In this document: piece after piece, positions 7,085-15,820 of the stretch
Numbering within the stretch: position 1 is the first letter of the stretch
Layout of the letters: each line of letters opens with the position of its first letter
Assembly (NCBI GenBank): GCA_019419505.1
Contig: DXZS01000004.1
Span: forward strand, 81,611 to 145,610
Source: Collinsella sp.
Lineage (GTDB): Bacteria > Actinomycetota > Coriobacteriia > Coriobacteriales > Coriobacteriaceae
DNA: 64,000 nucleotides
Direction: 5' to 3'
Program-made: the position numbers and the translations under genes
The notes under the pieces: model-generated
Databases searched by the model: none
What the model was told of the DNA's origin: nothing
Seen by the model: only the letters and a program-made list of their open reading frames with translations

Positions 7085-8164
7085 ATGGCAGATTCCAAAC
7101 AGGCTCCGCTCGACGCCGAAGCAGCCGCTAAGGCGGCGTTTGCCTCGGTCCAGGATCAGCCGCTCCCCGACGATATTTTTACGGCTCCCGAGCTCCGCTG
7201 GGCTGTGATCGGGTGCGGCGTTATCGCCAACCAGATGGCCCAATCTCTCGCTCTTGCCGGCCGCAAGCTTGTGGGCGTCGCCAACCGCACGCTGTCCAAG
7301 GCTCAAGCTTTTGCTGAGCAGTATGGCATCGAGAAGGTCTATGAATCGGTCGAGGACCTCTATGCCGATCCGAACATCGACGCGATCTATATCACCACCC
7401 CGCATAACACGCATATCACCTACCTGCGCGCCGCTCTGGCAGCTGGTAAGCACGTACTCTGCGAGAAGGCCATTACCCTCAATTCCGCTGAGCTCGACGA
7501 GGCGCGTGCCATCGCCGACGAGCACAACGTGGTCCTTATGGATGCCACCACGGTGCTTCATATGCCGCTGTACCAGGAGCTGCGCCGTCGCATGAATGCG
7601 GGCGACTTTGGCCGCATGAACCTTGCCCAGCTCAACTTTGGTAGCTACAAGGAGTACGGCGACCTGACCAACCGCTTCTACAACCGCAACCTTGCTGGCG
7701 GTGCCATGCTCGACATCGGCGTCTATGCCCTGTCCGTCATGCGTCTCTTTATGGCAAGCCAGCCCGCTGAGGTCATTTCGCTGGGCAACACCTGCGAGAC
7801 CGGCGTTGACGTTGCGGGCGGCATCGTCTGCCGTAATGCCGAGCAGCAGCTGGGCGTTGTGAGCCTCACACTCCACTCCAAGCAACCCAAGCGCTCGATT
7901 ATTAGCTTCGACAAGTGCTATATCGAGGTCAACGAGTATCCGCGCGCCGATCACGCGACCATCGTGTGGACTGCGGACGGCCACCGCGAGGAGGTCCACG
8001 CCGGCACCGAGGCTTACGCCCTTTGCTATGAGATGGCCGATCTTGAGAAGGCCGTTGCCGGCGACGACTCTAAGCGCGAGCTGCTGGATTATGCTTCTGA
8101 TGTTATGGAGCTTATGACCAAGCTTCGCGCCGACTGGGGAGTCGTGTACCCCGAGGAGGAGTAA
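7085..8164 (+). CDS. Gfo/Idh/MocA family NAD(P)-dependent oxidoreductase
   Basis: The 359-residue product has a dinucleotide-binding motif WAVIGCGVIANQM near residues 40-52, then YITTPHNTHITY and the catalytic-region motif CEKAITLN, which corresponds to the EKP motif with Ala in place of Pro. The C-terminal half is the family's substrate-binding sheet domain (NRNLAGGAMLDIGVYALSVM). Such enzymes oxidise sugars, inositols or related polyols; the substrate cannot be told. A cytosolic enzyme is expected. CAGGAGG precedes the ATG. It is followed three bases later by a DeoR-type regulator, so the pair is probably a small self-regulated carbohydrate operon unrelated to the purine genes downstream. 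Confidence 0.9.
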   Translation: MADSKQAPLDAEAAAKAAFASVQDQPLPDDIFTAPELRWAVIGCGVIANQMAQSLALAGRKLVGVANRTLSKAQAFAEQYGIEKVYESVEDLYADPNIDAIYITTPHNTHITYLRAALAAGKHVLCEKAITLNSAELDEARAIADEHNVVLMDATTVLHMPLYQELRRRMNAGDFGRMNLAQLNFGSYKEYGDLTNRFYNRNLAGGAMLDIGVYALSVMRLFMASQPAEVISLGNTCETGVDVAGGIVCRNAEQQLGVVSLTLHSKQPKRSIISFDKCYIEVNEYPRADHATIVWTADGHREEVHAGTEAYALCYEMADLEKAVAGDDSKRELLDYASDVMELMTKLRADWGVVYPEEE

Positions 8165-8167
8165 ACG

Positions 8168-8914
8168 ATGCTTGCGGAAGATAGGCTCAACGCGATCGTG
8201 TCGATGGTGCAGCAGGCCGGCTCGGTTACCGTGCCGGAGCTTGCCGAAGCCCTGGGCGTAACGGCGTCTACCATTCGGCGCGACCTGCAGACGCTCGACC
8301 GAGCGCATCGCATCGCCAAGGTCCACGGTGGAGCGACGAGTCTTGAGCGCGCGCACGTGACGCGCGACCTAACGCTTAATGAGCGCAGCGACCTCCATAA
8401 CGACGACAAGGAGCGTATCTGCGCCCGTGCGGCGGCGCTTGTGGAGCCCGAGAGCTTTGTATACATCGACTCGGGTTCGACGACGCTCAGGCTCATCGAG
8501 CATCTTCCACACCTTGAAGATGTCACCTATGTGACCGATTCCGTGCTCCATGCTCAACGCCTTGCTTTGCGCGGCATGCGTACCGTGGTGCTGGGCGGCG
8601 AGCTCAAACCCGAGACCGAGGCGCTCGTTGGCCCCGATGCCTTGGCAACCTTAGACCGCTACAACTTCAACTGTGGCTTTTGGGGCTCTAACGGCATTGC
8701 CGCCGAGCAGGGCTTCACGGCGCCCGATATCGAGGAGGCGCAAGTAAAGCGTATCTCGATGCGCCATACGGCCAAGCGCTTCGTAATCTCGGACGCCAGT
8801 AAATTTGGCATGGTGGCGCCCGTCAAGTTCGCGGACTTCCGTGACGCAACGATTATTACCGCAGGCGATGTCCCCGCCAAGTACCGGGCAATGGACAACG
8901 TCATCACGGTCTAA
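8168..8914 (+). CDS. DeoR/GlpR family transcriptional regulator
   Basis: The 248-residue product begins with a DeoR-type helix-turn-helix (RLNAIVSMVQQAGSVTVPEL then GVTASTIRRDLQTLD, residues 5-45). The C-terminal part has the sensor-domain motifs IDSGSTTLRLIEHL and GGELKPETEALVGPDAL, typical of regulators that bind phosphorylated sugars. It lies in the same operon as the Gfo/Idh/MocA oxidoreductase, and GCGCA repeats plus a palindrome upstream of that gene are candidate operators. Confidence 0.93.
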   Translation: MLAEDRLNAIVSMVQQAGSVTVPELAEALGVTASTIRRDLQTLDRAHRIAKVHGGATSLERAHVTRDLTLNERSDLHNDDKERICARAAALVEPESFVYIDSGSTTLRLIEHLPHLEDVTYVTDSVLHAQRLALRGMRTVVLGGELKPETEALVGPDALATLDRYNFNCGFWGSNGIAAEQGFTAPDIEEAQVKRISMRHTAKRFVISDASKFGMVAPVKFADFRDATIITAGDVPAKYRAMDNVITV

Positions 8915-8960
8915 CAGCAGGGGACGGGCTAAGGCCAAAACCATTTAGTTTTCTCAATAG

Positions 8961-8997
8961 AAAAGCGGCAACGTCCATCACGGGCGTTGCCGCTTTT
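8961..8997 (+). terminator. Terminator after the DeoR-type gene
   Basis: AAAAGCGGCAACG (8961-8973) pairs with CGTTGCCGCTTTT (8985-8997) around an 11-base loop. The arms carry A and T runs, so it could also serve leftward transcripts. Confidence 0.92.
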
Positions 8998-9012
8998 GTT
9001 GTCTACCGGTTT

Positions 9013-9230
9013 GTCTAAGTCTGTAACAACTAGACCGTTAAAAGTAGGCCAGGTGTTACAGATTGAGATACTTCCGAACCGCGCCGTCCCTTTGTCTCAA
9101 TCTGTAACATCTGAGCTTGATTTAGCCGAGTTACTGTTACAGATTGAGATTTTCCCTTGAGGGGGATTCGAATGTCTCGATCTGTAACAGATAGACCGGA
9201 AAATGGGTTCTATCTGTTACAGATCGAGAC
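9013..9230. repeat. Six alternating copies of a 16-bp motif at 39-41-bp spacing
   Basis: The consensus GTCTCAATCTGTAACA appears forward at 9013, 9094 and 9174 and reverse-complemented at 9054, 9135 and 9215. Start-to-start distances are 41, 40, 41, 39 and 41 bases. Copies 1, 2, 5 and 6 deviate by one or two bases. The core TCTGTAACAGA is itself nearly self-complementary. The array fills the space between the DeoR-type terminator and the end of the convergent RluA-type gene; no other content is seen. Confidence 0.85.
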
Positions 9231-9263
9231 GTTTTGGCGCCACGGCTGAGCCATTGTGGTGGT

Positions 9264-9923
9264 TTAGGGCTCCCAGGGGCAGGGGGCTTCGATGTGGATG
9301 TGCTCGCCGGTTACGGGATGCGTAAAGGACACGCTGTGGGCATGGAGCATGAGACCGCAAGGACGCGGCGTGCCGTACAGGTCGTCGCCAACCAGGGGAT
9401 GGCGCTCGCTTGCCAGGTGCACGCGGATCTGGTGTTTGCGGCCGGTGAGCAGCTCGACATCGATATACGAACGCGTGGGCAGGCCTCGACGGCTCTTAAG
9501 GCGCTTGAGCACCTTCACGCGCGTCTGCGACGGCTTGCCGCTGGCGCCGACGCGCATCTTGCGGCTGTCGTGGCGGTCGCGGGCGATGGGCTTGTCGATG
9601 AGCTTCTCGTTCCAGTCGATCTTGCCCTCGGCCAGCGCCAGATAGTGCTTTTCGAAGGCGTGGTCGATGACCATCTGGTCAAAGGCAGGCTGCGTCTGTT
9701 TGTCGAGCGAAAACAGCACCACGCCGGTGGTGCTACGGTCCAGGCGGTTGAGCGGCTGCATGTCAGTCGCGGCAAAGCCGTCGCCCATCGCCAGCAGCAG
9801 ATCGCTGGCGTAGTCGGTAAGCGTGCGCTCGCCGGTGCCGTCGCCGTGGACGATCATGCCGGCGGGCTTGTCGATGGCCATGAGCCAGGCGTCGCAGTAG
9901 AGGACTTGAGGTTCTTCGTTCAC
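9264..9923 (-). CDS. RluA-type RNA pseudouridine synthase
   Basis: The 219-residue product has the pseudouridine synthase II core: DKPAGMIVHGDG near residues 18-29, the catalytic segment NRLDRSTTGVVLF with the invariant Asp (Asn replaces the usual His of HRLD), and LLTGRKHQIRVHLA with the downstream lysine/arginine motif. There is no N-terminal S4 domain, so it resembles the short RluA/TruC-type enzymes acting on rRNA or tRNA. It lies 15 bases downstream of the large U32 gene on the same strand, probably co-transcribed with it. The exact RNA target is unknown. Confidence 0.92.
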   Translation of the reverse strand: MNEEPQVLYCDAWLMAIDKPAGMIVHGDGTGERTLTDYASDLLLAMGDGFAATDMQPLNRLDRSTTGVVLFSLDKQTQPAFDQMVIDHAFEKHYLALAEGKIDWNEKLIDKPIARDRHDSRKMRVGASGKPSQTRVKVLKRLKSRRGLPTRSYIDVELLTGRKHQIRVHLASERHPLVGDDLYGTPRPCGLMLHAHSVSFTHPVTGEHIHIEAPCPWEP

Positions 9924-9938
9924 GTGTAAGCCTTTCGG

Positions 9939-12431
9939 TTAGCTAATTCCCACAAACATGCAGCCTGAGGTCGCCCCGCGTAGGCGGGCGGCGGGCTTGC
10001 GGCCGGCTTGCGCGGCCTCGACGGCGCGACGGACGCGAGCGACGGCGCGGCCAATCTCATCGGCCTCGAGCAAGGTTCCGTCGACCATGAGACTGCGTAC
10101 ACCGGCATCGAGCAGCTGAGGAACCTGCGGCGTGAGGTCGATGGGGTAGGCATCGTACAGGCGAGAGCGGCCGTGGATGTCGGTACGGACGGGCATGACC
10201 TTGCCGTCGATATTCTTGAGCGAGAGCTTGCGGGCACGCAGGCGGCAGTTGGCACAATCGTGGATGCAGCCGTTGGCCACCTGCAGGATGCAGTGCTCGC
10301 TTGTCATGACGCGCGGGCGGCCAAAGACGGTGATGCCCAGAGCCGCGGGTGCGGCGGCGCCGAGCGAGACGATCTCGTCGAGCGTGATCTCGGGGGAGAG
10401 CCAAAACGCACCGGCGCCGCGCTCGGCAAGTGCCTCCATACAGGGCGTGTTGTGCACGGGCAGACAAGAGCGAATCTCGGCCGTGGCGCCAACCTGGGCG
10501 GCCAGGGCAAGCTCAGAGATGTTGCCAATAGCGACCGTGGCGCCGGCAACAACCCACGGGTCGACGCGTACGTGGTCGACGGCGCGACAGACCTCGTCGA
10601 GTACGGGCACGATACCCTGCTCAAATGCATCGGCAGGGGAGAGTCCGACAGCCTCGAGCGCATCGGTGGTCATGTAGATGCGCGTGGCGCCCTCGGCACG
10701 AGCTGCTTCGGCGGCCTCGAGCGAGGTGACGGTGGCGCAGATTTGCGGCTCGTCGCGGTAGTGCTCGGGCATGGGGCGCGTGCACTTGTCGAGCACCGGC
10801 AACTCGAGCGTCTTCGCGCGCTCTTCATACGGTGCCAGAATGGCCTCCTCCAGCGCCTTGCAGGCGGCGGCGCGCACCTTGTGCACAGCGGAGAAGCCCA
10901 TGCCGCAGCCCTCATCGAGCGCCACATCAAAGCTCGCAGCCTCAAAGGGCGAGGAACCCATGCGGCCCACATGCTCAACCAGGTCTGACGCCTCGACGGC
11001 GCGGGTCTTGGCAGCCTCGACAGTGAAGCCCGTGGCGGAGGCGGTGAGCGCGGGGTTGTCACAGCAGGTGAGAGTGACAGTAAACGGCTCGCCCAGACGC
11101 GCCACGACGGACACATCAACGGCGCGGCGGCGCAGCACGTCGCGCTTGAGCGCGGCGCCGGCGGCATCGATGGCGCGCTGGCTGCGGATGACGCGCACGC
11201 GGCAGCCCTCGGGCATGCTACGGGGCACGCGGCACTCGATGATGTCGCCGGCGGCGGCATCATCGGTAGCGATGGTGGTCAGGAACTGGTCGAACTCGTC
11301 GTCGTGGCGAAGTTCCAACAAGTCGCCCTTGCCCACAGGCTCAAACAGCTCAATGCGGGCGATGGCGGCGCGGCGGCGACGGTCGTCGGGTTTGAGCCCG
11401 CGCACGTCGCGGTTGGCCAGACGGCTGCCCAGCACCGTGCCCACGATCTGACCGCGGTTGTTGGAACGTTCATAGCTCATCATCTCGTCGCCCGAGGTAC
11501 CGTCCTGATAGGCGTGCGTAAAGTCGCGGTTAAAGCAGCGCTTGAGCTGGCGCTGCCGGGCGGCTTCCTCGTCCTCGGCAACGGTGGCTCCGGATAGCAT
11601 GTCGTCAATTTCGTGACGATACACATCAACGATGGAGTACACGTAATCGGGCGCCTTCATGCGGCCCTCGAGCTTGAGCGATGCGGCACCGGCGTCATAC
11701 AGACGGCGAACGAGCTGCGAAGTATTGGTGTCACGCGGGCACAGCGCGCGCTCGCGGCCGGCGGGGGAGAGCGTGCGACCGTTCTCGTCGATCAGCTCGT
11801 AGGGCAGGCGGCAGGGCTGGGCGCACATGCCACGGTTGGCCGATCGTCCCGCCATGGCAAAGCTTGAAAGCAGGCACAGGCCCGAGTAGCAAAAGCAGAT
11901 GGCGCCATGGCTAAAGACCTCAAGGTCCACATCGGGCGCGGCATCGTGGATGGCGGCAATCTCGTCGATGGAAAGCTCGCGCGAGAGGGTTGCGCGGTCG
12001 GCGCCCTGCTCGCGGCACCAAAGGGTTCCGCGGTCGTCGTGGATGTTCGCCTGGGTCGAGATATGCGTCTCGATGCCGGGCATGGTGCGCTTGACCTCAA
12101 AGAACAGGCCCCAGTCCTGGATGATGAAGGCGTCGGCGCCCAGCGTGGAGCAGCGATGGATGAGTTGCAGCGCATCGCCCATCTCGGACTGCTTGATGAC
12201 GATGTTTACCGTGACGTAGACGCGCGAGCCGGCCAGGTGCGCAGCACGGCAGGCTTGCTCAAAGGCCTCGTCGGTAAAGTTGGTGGCCTTGCGGCGGGCG
12301 TTGAAGCTGCCCATGCCGCAGTAGATGGCGTCTGCCCCGGCGGCGAGTGCGGCGGCAAAGGGCTCGGGCCCTCCGGCGGGCGCCAAAAGCTCGGGTCTGC
12401 GGTTGATGGTTCGACTGGCGGTTGCGGTCAT
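9939..12431 (-). CDS. U32 family protein (RlhA/YhbU-like), long form
   Basis: The 830-residue product starts with the U32 TIM-barrel (PELLAPAGGPEPFAAALAAGADAIYCG, residues 13-37), then FSHGAICFCYSGLCLLSS and the cysteine motif RGMCAQPCRLPYEL, family signatures. A central region resembles the extension found in RlhA, and the end has CANCRLRARK, possible iron-sulfur ligands. E. coli U32 relatives hydroxylate 23S rRNA or tRNA with prephenate as donor; older annotations say protease or collagenase. It is a probable RNA-hydroxylation protein. A TATACT on the minus strand (12464-12469) could be its -10 box. A second, shorter U32 gene lies at 54371. Confidence 0.88.
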   Translation of the reverse strand: MTATASRTINRRPELLAPAGGPEPFAAALAAGADAIYCGMGSFNARRKATNFTDEAFEQACRAAHLAGSRVYVTVNIVIKQSEMGDALQLIHRCSTLGADAFIIQDWGLFFEVKRTMPGIETHISTQANIHDDRGTLWCREQGADRATLSRELSIDEIAAIHDAAPDVDLEVFSHGAICFCYSGLCLLSSFAMAGRSANRGMCAQPCRLPYELIDENGRTLSPAGRERALCPRDTNTSQLVRRLYDAGAASLKLEGRMKAPDYVYSIVDVYRHEIDDMLSGATVAEDEEAARQRQLKRCFNRDFTHAYQDGTSGDEMMSYERSNNRGQIVGTVLGSRLANRDVRGLKPDDRRRRAAIARIELFEPVGKGDLLELRHDDEFDQFLTTIATDDAAAGDIIECRVPRSMPEGCRVRVIRSQRAIDAAGAALKRDVLRRRAVDVSVVARLGEPFTVTLTCCDNPALTASATGFTVEAAKTRAVEASDLVEHVGRMGSSPFEAASFDVALDEGCGMGFSAVHKVRAAACKALEEAILAPYEERAKTLELPVLDKCTRPMPEHYRDEPQICATVTSLEAAEAARAEGATRIYMTTDALEAVGLSPADAFEQGIVPVLDEVCRAVDHVRVDPWVVAGATVAIGNISELALAAQVGATAEIRSCLPVHNTPCMEALAERGAGAFWLSPEITLDEIVSLGAAAPAALGITVFGRPRVMTSEHCILQVANGCIHDCANCRLRARKLSLKNIDGKVMPVRTDIHGRSRLYDAYPIDLTPQVPQLLDAGVRSLMVDGTLLEADEIGRAVARVRRAVEAAQAGRKPAARLRGATSGCMFVGIS

Positions 12432-12613
12432 ATCCTGCCTTTCAAAATGCTCAGATACTCAAAAGTATAGTGGCGCCGTCGCGATGGACGATGCCCGCAG
12501 CCTAAGCAGGACAAAGTCTTCAGCAGCTTGGGCTGGCTGACCCCGTGGAGAACCGTTCAGCGGTCCAGGGAAACCGTTGGACGATAAAATATTCTCGCAA
12601 CGTGATAATAATC

Positions 12614-12642
12614 TTGCATCGCGCGGAAACCTTGAGTACTAT
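12614..12642 (+). promoter_or_regulatory. Promoter of ridA
   Basis: TTGCAT (12614-12619) and TACTAT (12637-12642) are separated by exactly 17 bases, a good sigma-A type promoter about 90 bases before the ridA start. The remaining 300-base divergent interval with the U32 gene shows no gene. Confidence 0.65.
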
Positions 12643-12732
12643 CCCAAATCAAGCGCGGTGTTCAGACCGAACTGTGCCTCCCGGTGTGAACGCCGCGCTC
12701 ACGCTCTCTCAATTGATCGTAAGGAGATAAAC

Positions 12733-13110
12733 ATGAGCAAGACCGTCGTGTCTTCCGATAACGCACCCGCAGCCATCGGCCCGTATTCCCCCGGCATCCA
12801 GACCGGCAACATGGTGTTCCTGTCCGGCCAGCTGGGCATCGACCCCGCAACTGGCAAGATGCCCGAGGGCGTCGAGGCCCAGGCTAAGCAGTCCCTTGCT
12901 AACGTCGAGGCCCTGCTGACTGCTGCTGGCGCTACCTTTGCCGATGTCGTCAAGACCACGGTCTACCTGGCCGACATCGCCGACTTCGCTGCCGTGAACG
13001 AGATCTACGCCTCCAAGTTCGAGGCCCCGTTCCCCGCGCGCAGCGCTTTCCAGGTTGCCGCTCTTCCGGCTGGCGGTCTGGTCGAGATCGAGGTCGTCGC
13101 CGCTCTCTAA
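12733..13110 (+). CDS. ridA: RidA family enamine/imine deaminase
   Basis: The 125-residue product has the family patterns AIGPYSPGIQTGNMVFLSGQ near residues 14-33 and PARSAFQVAALPAGGLVEIE near the C-terminus, including the Arg and Glu used for 2-aminoacrylate hydrolysis. RidA removes reactive enamines made by PLP-dependent dehydratases and lyases. The ATG at 12733 has AAGGAG seven bases upstream; the longer open frame to 12577 overlaps the promoter and is not used. A diaminopropionate ammonia-lyase (YgeX) that forms 2-aminoacrylate is encoded 16 kb away in the same island, giving a plausible reason for its presence here. Confidence 0.95.
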   Translation: MSKTVVSSDNAPAAIGPYSPGIQTGNMVFLSGQLGIDPATGKMPEGVEAQAKQSLANVEALLTAAGATFADVVKTTVYLADIADFAAVNEIYASKFEAPFPARSAFQVAALPAGGLVEIEVVAAL

Positions 13111-13140
13111 GGCGTTGGCAACAGCTAAACATGACATGCA

Positions 13141-13178
13141 AAAAGACCCTGCAGCGCGTGTGAACTGCAGGGTCTTTT
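13141..13178 (+). terminator. Bidirectional terminator between ridA and the PAS regulator
   Basis: AAAAGACCCTGCAG (13141-13154) pairs with CTGCAGGGTCTTTT (13165-13178). It lies between convergent genes and has A and T runs on both sides. Confidence 0.92.
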
Positions 13179-13222
13179 GTCAAGTGACGGATCGCTTGTG
13201 GAGCCGCGCTCCATTTTGCTCG

Positions 13223-13879
13223 TTAGCCCTCCTTGCGAACTTTTTGCAGGTAGCGGTAGACGCTGGGCTCCGAGATACCCAGTGCGGCGGCAGCGCAGGC
13301 AACAGCGCCCTTGAGCATAAATACACCGTTGCCGTTAAGGTGGCGAATGACGTCCACGCGGTCGCTCTGACCAAGCGACGCTACATCCAGCCCGCGCGCG
13401 CTCAGCAACTCGGCAATGCTGCGGTCGATGAGCTCCTGTGTGGACTCCGAAAGGCTTTCGACCTCGATAGGGGCGGGCTCCGTGTGCGTCGGCGCCGCGT
13501 CGAAGCACGCCATGAGCTGCTGCGCCATGGCGTTGATGGAGCGCACGGTCGAGAGGTCGGTGTTGACACAGAGCATACCGACGATCTCGTCATGCTCGCG
13601 GATAAAGTACGTCGCTGACTCCAACGTCTTGCCGCCGGCGCCGCGGCCCTCGTAGCCCGTAATAAACGGCAGGTCGCGATACTTGGCGTCGTGCATGATC
13701 TTGAGTGCCAGATCGGTGGCGGGACCGCCGACCTTGCGGCCGCTCACGATGCCGTTGCGAATATCGACGATGGCGTGGTCGGGATCCGAGAAATCGTGCA
13801 GCACGATCTCGCTGTTCTTGCCGAGTACCTGCTCCAGGAAATCGACCATCGGCAAAAAGCGACGTACGGTCTCGTTCAC
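13223..13879 (-). CDS. YheO-like PAS-HTH transcriptional regulator 1
   Basis: The 218-residue product has an N-terminal YheO-type PAS domain (FLEQVLGKNSEIVLHDFSDP, GKTLESATYFIREHDEIVGML) and a C-terminal helix-turn-helix (AAAALGISEPSVYRYLQKVR). Relatives include the DauR-type regulators. The GTG start at 13879 has AAAGGAG seven bases upstream; an ATG 13 codons further out lacks a ribosome binding site. It is divergent from the purine permease operon and has a paralogue at 27526 that is divergent from ygeX, so each probably controls an island operon in response to a purine or a breakdown product. Confidence 0.85.
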   Translation of the reverse strand: MNETVRRFLPMVDFLEQVLGKNSEIVLHDFSDPDHAIVDIRNGIVSGRKVGGPATDLALKIMHDAKYRDLPFITGYEGRGAGGKTLESATYFIREHDEIVGMLCVNTDLSTVRSINAMAQQLMACFDAAPTHTEPAPIEVESLSESTQELIDRSIAELLSARGLDVASLGQSDRVDVIRHLNGNGVFMLKGAVACAAAALGISEPSVYRYLQKVRKEG

Positions 13880-14230
13880 GGGCAACTCCTTTGGGTGAAA
13901 TCGGAAGTTCCATAACAATTTTTTCTCATGGTAACACGCTGCTTATCATCTCGTATATCCGCAGGTACATGACGTAATGCAGACGAACGGTAGGAATTTG
14001 GCGGTAAACGGTCGACCAAAAGAAAAGTAAGATGTTATTTTGACCAGACACATTCGTGACCTGCGGAAATGCGTTATCTCAGCTGAAGAATAGTCTGATA
14101 ACAAAAAATTATTATTGAGAATGAGAATCATCTTTAATACGATATGCAACGAAGGCACAACCTCAACCCCGCACTGCGTCACAATAGAGCGTTAGATGCG
14201 AAAACAACTACTTCGAGGATTGGTGGTCAA
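13880..14230. promoter_or_regulatory. Divergent control region of regulator 1 and the permease operon
   Basis: These 351 bases are AT-richer than their surroundings and hold no gene. CCATAACAATTTTTTCTCATGG (13910-13931) is flanked by inverted CCAT/ATGG, and ATAACAAAAAATTATTATTG lies at 14098-14117; both resemble the AACAAA...TTTGTT sites in front of ygeX. TTGAGAATGAGAATCATCT (14115-14133) resembles a Fur box. No purine riboswitch could be recognised. Confidence 0.45.
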
Positions 14231-15625
14231 ATGACCCAGGAGACGGTTACGAACGGCACTGAAGCCCTGTTCACTCGCGAAGGCATGCCTCCCGTTAAGG
14301 AAATGATCCCGTGTGCCCTTCAGCACGTACTGGCATCGTTTGCCGGCATCATTACCCCGGCGGTCATCATGGCCGGCGTCTACGGCTTTAATAGCCAGCA
14401 GAGCACCGACATCATCCAGGTTGCGCTCATTCTTTCGGCAATCGACACGGCCCTTCAGGCCTTCGCTCCCTTCCGTCGCATCGGAGGCGGCCTGCCCATC
14501 GTCATGGGCGTTTCGTTCGCGTTCCTGCCGGCCCTGCAGGCCATGGGCGCCTCGGGCTTTAGCTTTGGCGCGCTGCTGGGTGGCGAGATTGTCGGCGGTG
14601 CCGTCGCGGTCCTCTTTGGTTTGGCCTACAGCAAGATCAAGTGGCTGTTCCCGCCCGTCGTGACCGGTACGGTCATCTTCTCCATTGGCGTCTCCCTCTA
14701 TCCCACGGCCGTCAAGTACATGGCCGGTGGCATGGGCACGCCGCTGTGGGGTACCCCGCAGGCCTGGTGCGTCGCTCTTATCACCTTCGCCGTGGTCTTC
14801 GCGCTCGCCAACTTTGGCAAGGGCACGCTCAAGCTGGGTTCCGTATTCTTTGGCATGATCGTTGGCATGATTGTCTCCATCCCCTTTGGCATGATCGACT
14901 TCTCCAGCGTCGCTACCGCCCAGGTCTTTGCCCTTCCCAAGCTCATGCCCTATGCGCTTGAGTTTGATCCCGAGGTCTGCATTACCCTTGCCGTCGTGTT
15001 CCCCATGGTTGCCATCCAGGTTATCGGTGACGTCTCCGCCGCCTGCCTGGGCTCCATCGACCGTATGCCCACCGAGCGCGAGCTCTCCGGCGCCATCGTG
15101 TCCCAGGGCCTCACCTCTATGGTCGGCGGTCTGCTGGGCGGTCTTCCCACCAGCGCCCTTGGCCAGAACGTGGGCATCATCTGCTCCAACAAGGTCGTCA
15201 ACAAGTGGGTCTTTGTGATCATCGCGGCCGTCTTTGCCATCGCCGGTCTGTTCCCGCAGCTCTCTGCCGTGCTCTCCGCCATCCCGCAGCCCGTCATCGG
15301 CGGCGCGACCGTCGGCGTCTTTGGCACCATTACCATGAACGGCGTGCGCATGTTCACCCGCGAGGGCCTCACGCAGCGCACTACCACCATCGTCGGTACC
15401 TCCGTCGTCTTTGGCCTGGGTATCTGGATGGCCAGCGGCTGCCTTGCCGGCGAGGGTATGCCCGCCTGGGTGTCCACCGTCATCGGCTCCAATGCCGTAA
15501 CCCCCACCGCCATCATGGCCATTGTCCTTAACCTGATCCTTCCGCAGACGCCGGTCGTGGCTCAGCACATCGATGCTGCCAAGGACGCTGCCGTGGATCT
15601 GGTCTTGCCCGAGAGCAAGAAGTAA
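14231..15625 (+). CDS. NCS2 family purine permease 1 (xanthine/urate type)
   Basis: The 464-residue product is an integral membrane protein with about 12-14 hydrophobic segments. It has the QH motif of helix 1 (ALQHVLASFAGI) and the NCS2 signature region TSALGQNVGI; a glutamine before the Asn points to purines rather than uracil. Where many family members have Glu in the helix-8 E-x-x-G-D motif, this one reads IQVIGD. The ATG at 14231 is chosen because the N-terminus MTQETVTNG then fits the family; upstream in-frame codons have no better site. It heads the operon permease-ssnA-ygfK-ferredoxin-xdhD and probably imports xanthine or urate with protons. Confidence 0.92.
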   Translation: MTQETVTNGTEALFTREGMPPVKEMIPCALQHVLASFAGIITPAVIMAGVYGFNSQQSTDIIQVALILSAIDTALQAFAPFRRIGGGLPIVMGVSFAFLPALQAMGASGFSFGALLGGEIVGGAVAVLFGLAYSKIKWLFPPVVTGTVIFSIGVSLYPTAVKYMAGGMGTPLWGTPQAWCVALITFAVVFALANFGKGTLKLGSVFFGMIVGMIVSIPFGMIDFSSVATAQVFALPKLMPYALEFDPEVCITLAVVFPMVAIQVIGDVSAACLGSIDRMPTERELSGAIVSQGLTSMVGGLLGGLPTSALGQNVGIICSNKVVNKWVFVIIAAVFAIAGLFPQLSAVLSAIPQPVIGGATVGVFGTITMNGVRMFTREGLTQRTTTIVGTSVVFGLGIWMASGCLAGEGMPAWVSTVIGSNAVTPTAIMAIVLNLILPQTPVVAQHIDAAKDAAVDLVLPESKK

Positions 15626-15641
15626 TCAATTCGGTGCTATT

Positions 15642-15721
15642 CGTCGGCGGACGCATCGCCTCGTCCGCCGACGTCATGCGGCGTCAAGCCGCACTTCAAA
15701 GGGTTTGTCCCTTTGGTGAAG
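15642..15721 (+). other. Three consecutive RNA stem-loops between permease and ssnA
   Basis: CGTCGGCGGACG/CGTCCGCCGACG (15642-15653, 15662-15673), TGCGGC/GCCGCA (15677-15682, 15688-15693) and CTTCAAAGGG/CCCTTTGGTGAAG (15694-15703, 15709-15721) stand in a row in the 195-base intercistronic space. None has a T-run, so they may be RNA processing or stability structures, or an unassigned leader. Confidence 0.6.
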
Positions 15722-15820
15722 CGTTGACGGGAGAGGGCCCGTTTCCGGTGTAGGCCGGCGCTTCGCACTCCGCCATGTCAGAGGTGTCAAACCCCGCCCC
15801 TGATGTTGAAGGGAGCATCC

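Noticed and set aside
9013..9230. Possible CRISPR array
   Set aside because: Repeats alternate in orientation, are only 16 bp, and no cas genes are present.
12577..12732. N-terminal extension of RidA
   Set aside because: It overlaps the promoter and has no ribosome binding site; ATG at 12733 has AAGGAG.
13880..14230. Purine riboswitch in front of the permease operon
   Set aside because: The conserved core and three-stem layout of purine riboswitches could not be found.
14192..15568. Long minus-strand frame opposite the first purine permease
   Set aside because: Antisense shadow rich in Asp, Gly and His; the plus strand encodes a clear NCS2 permease.
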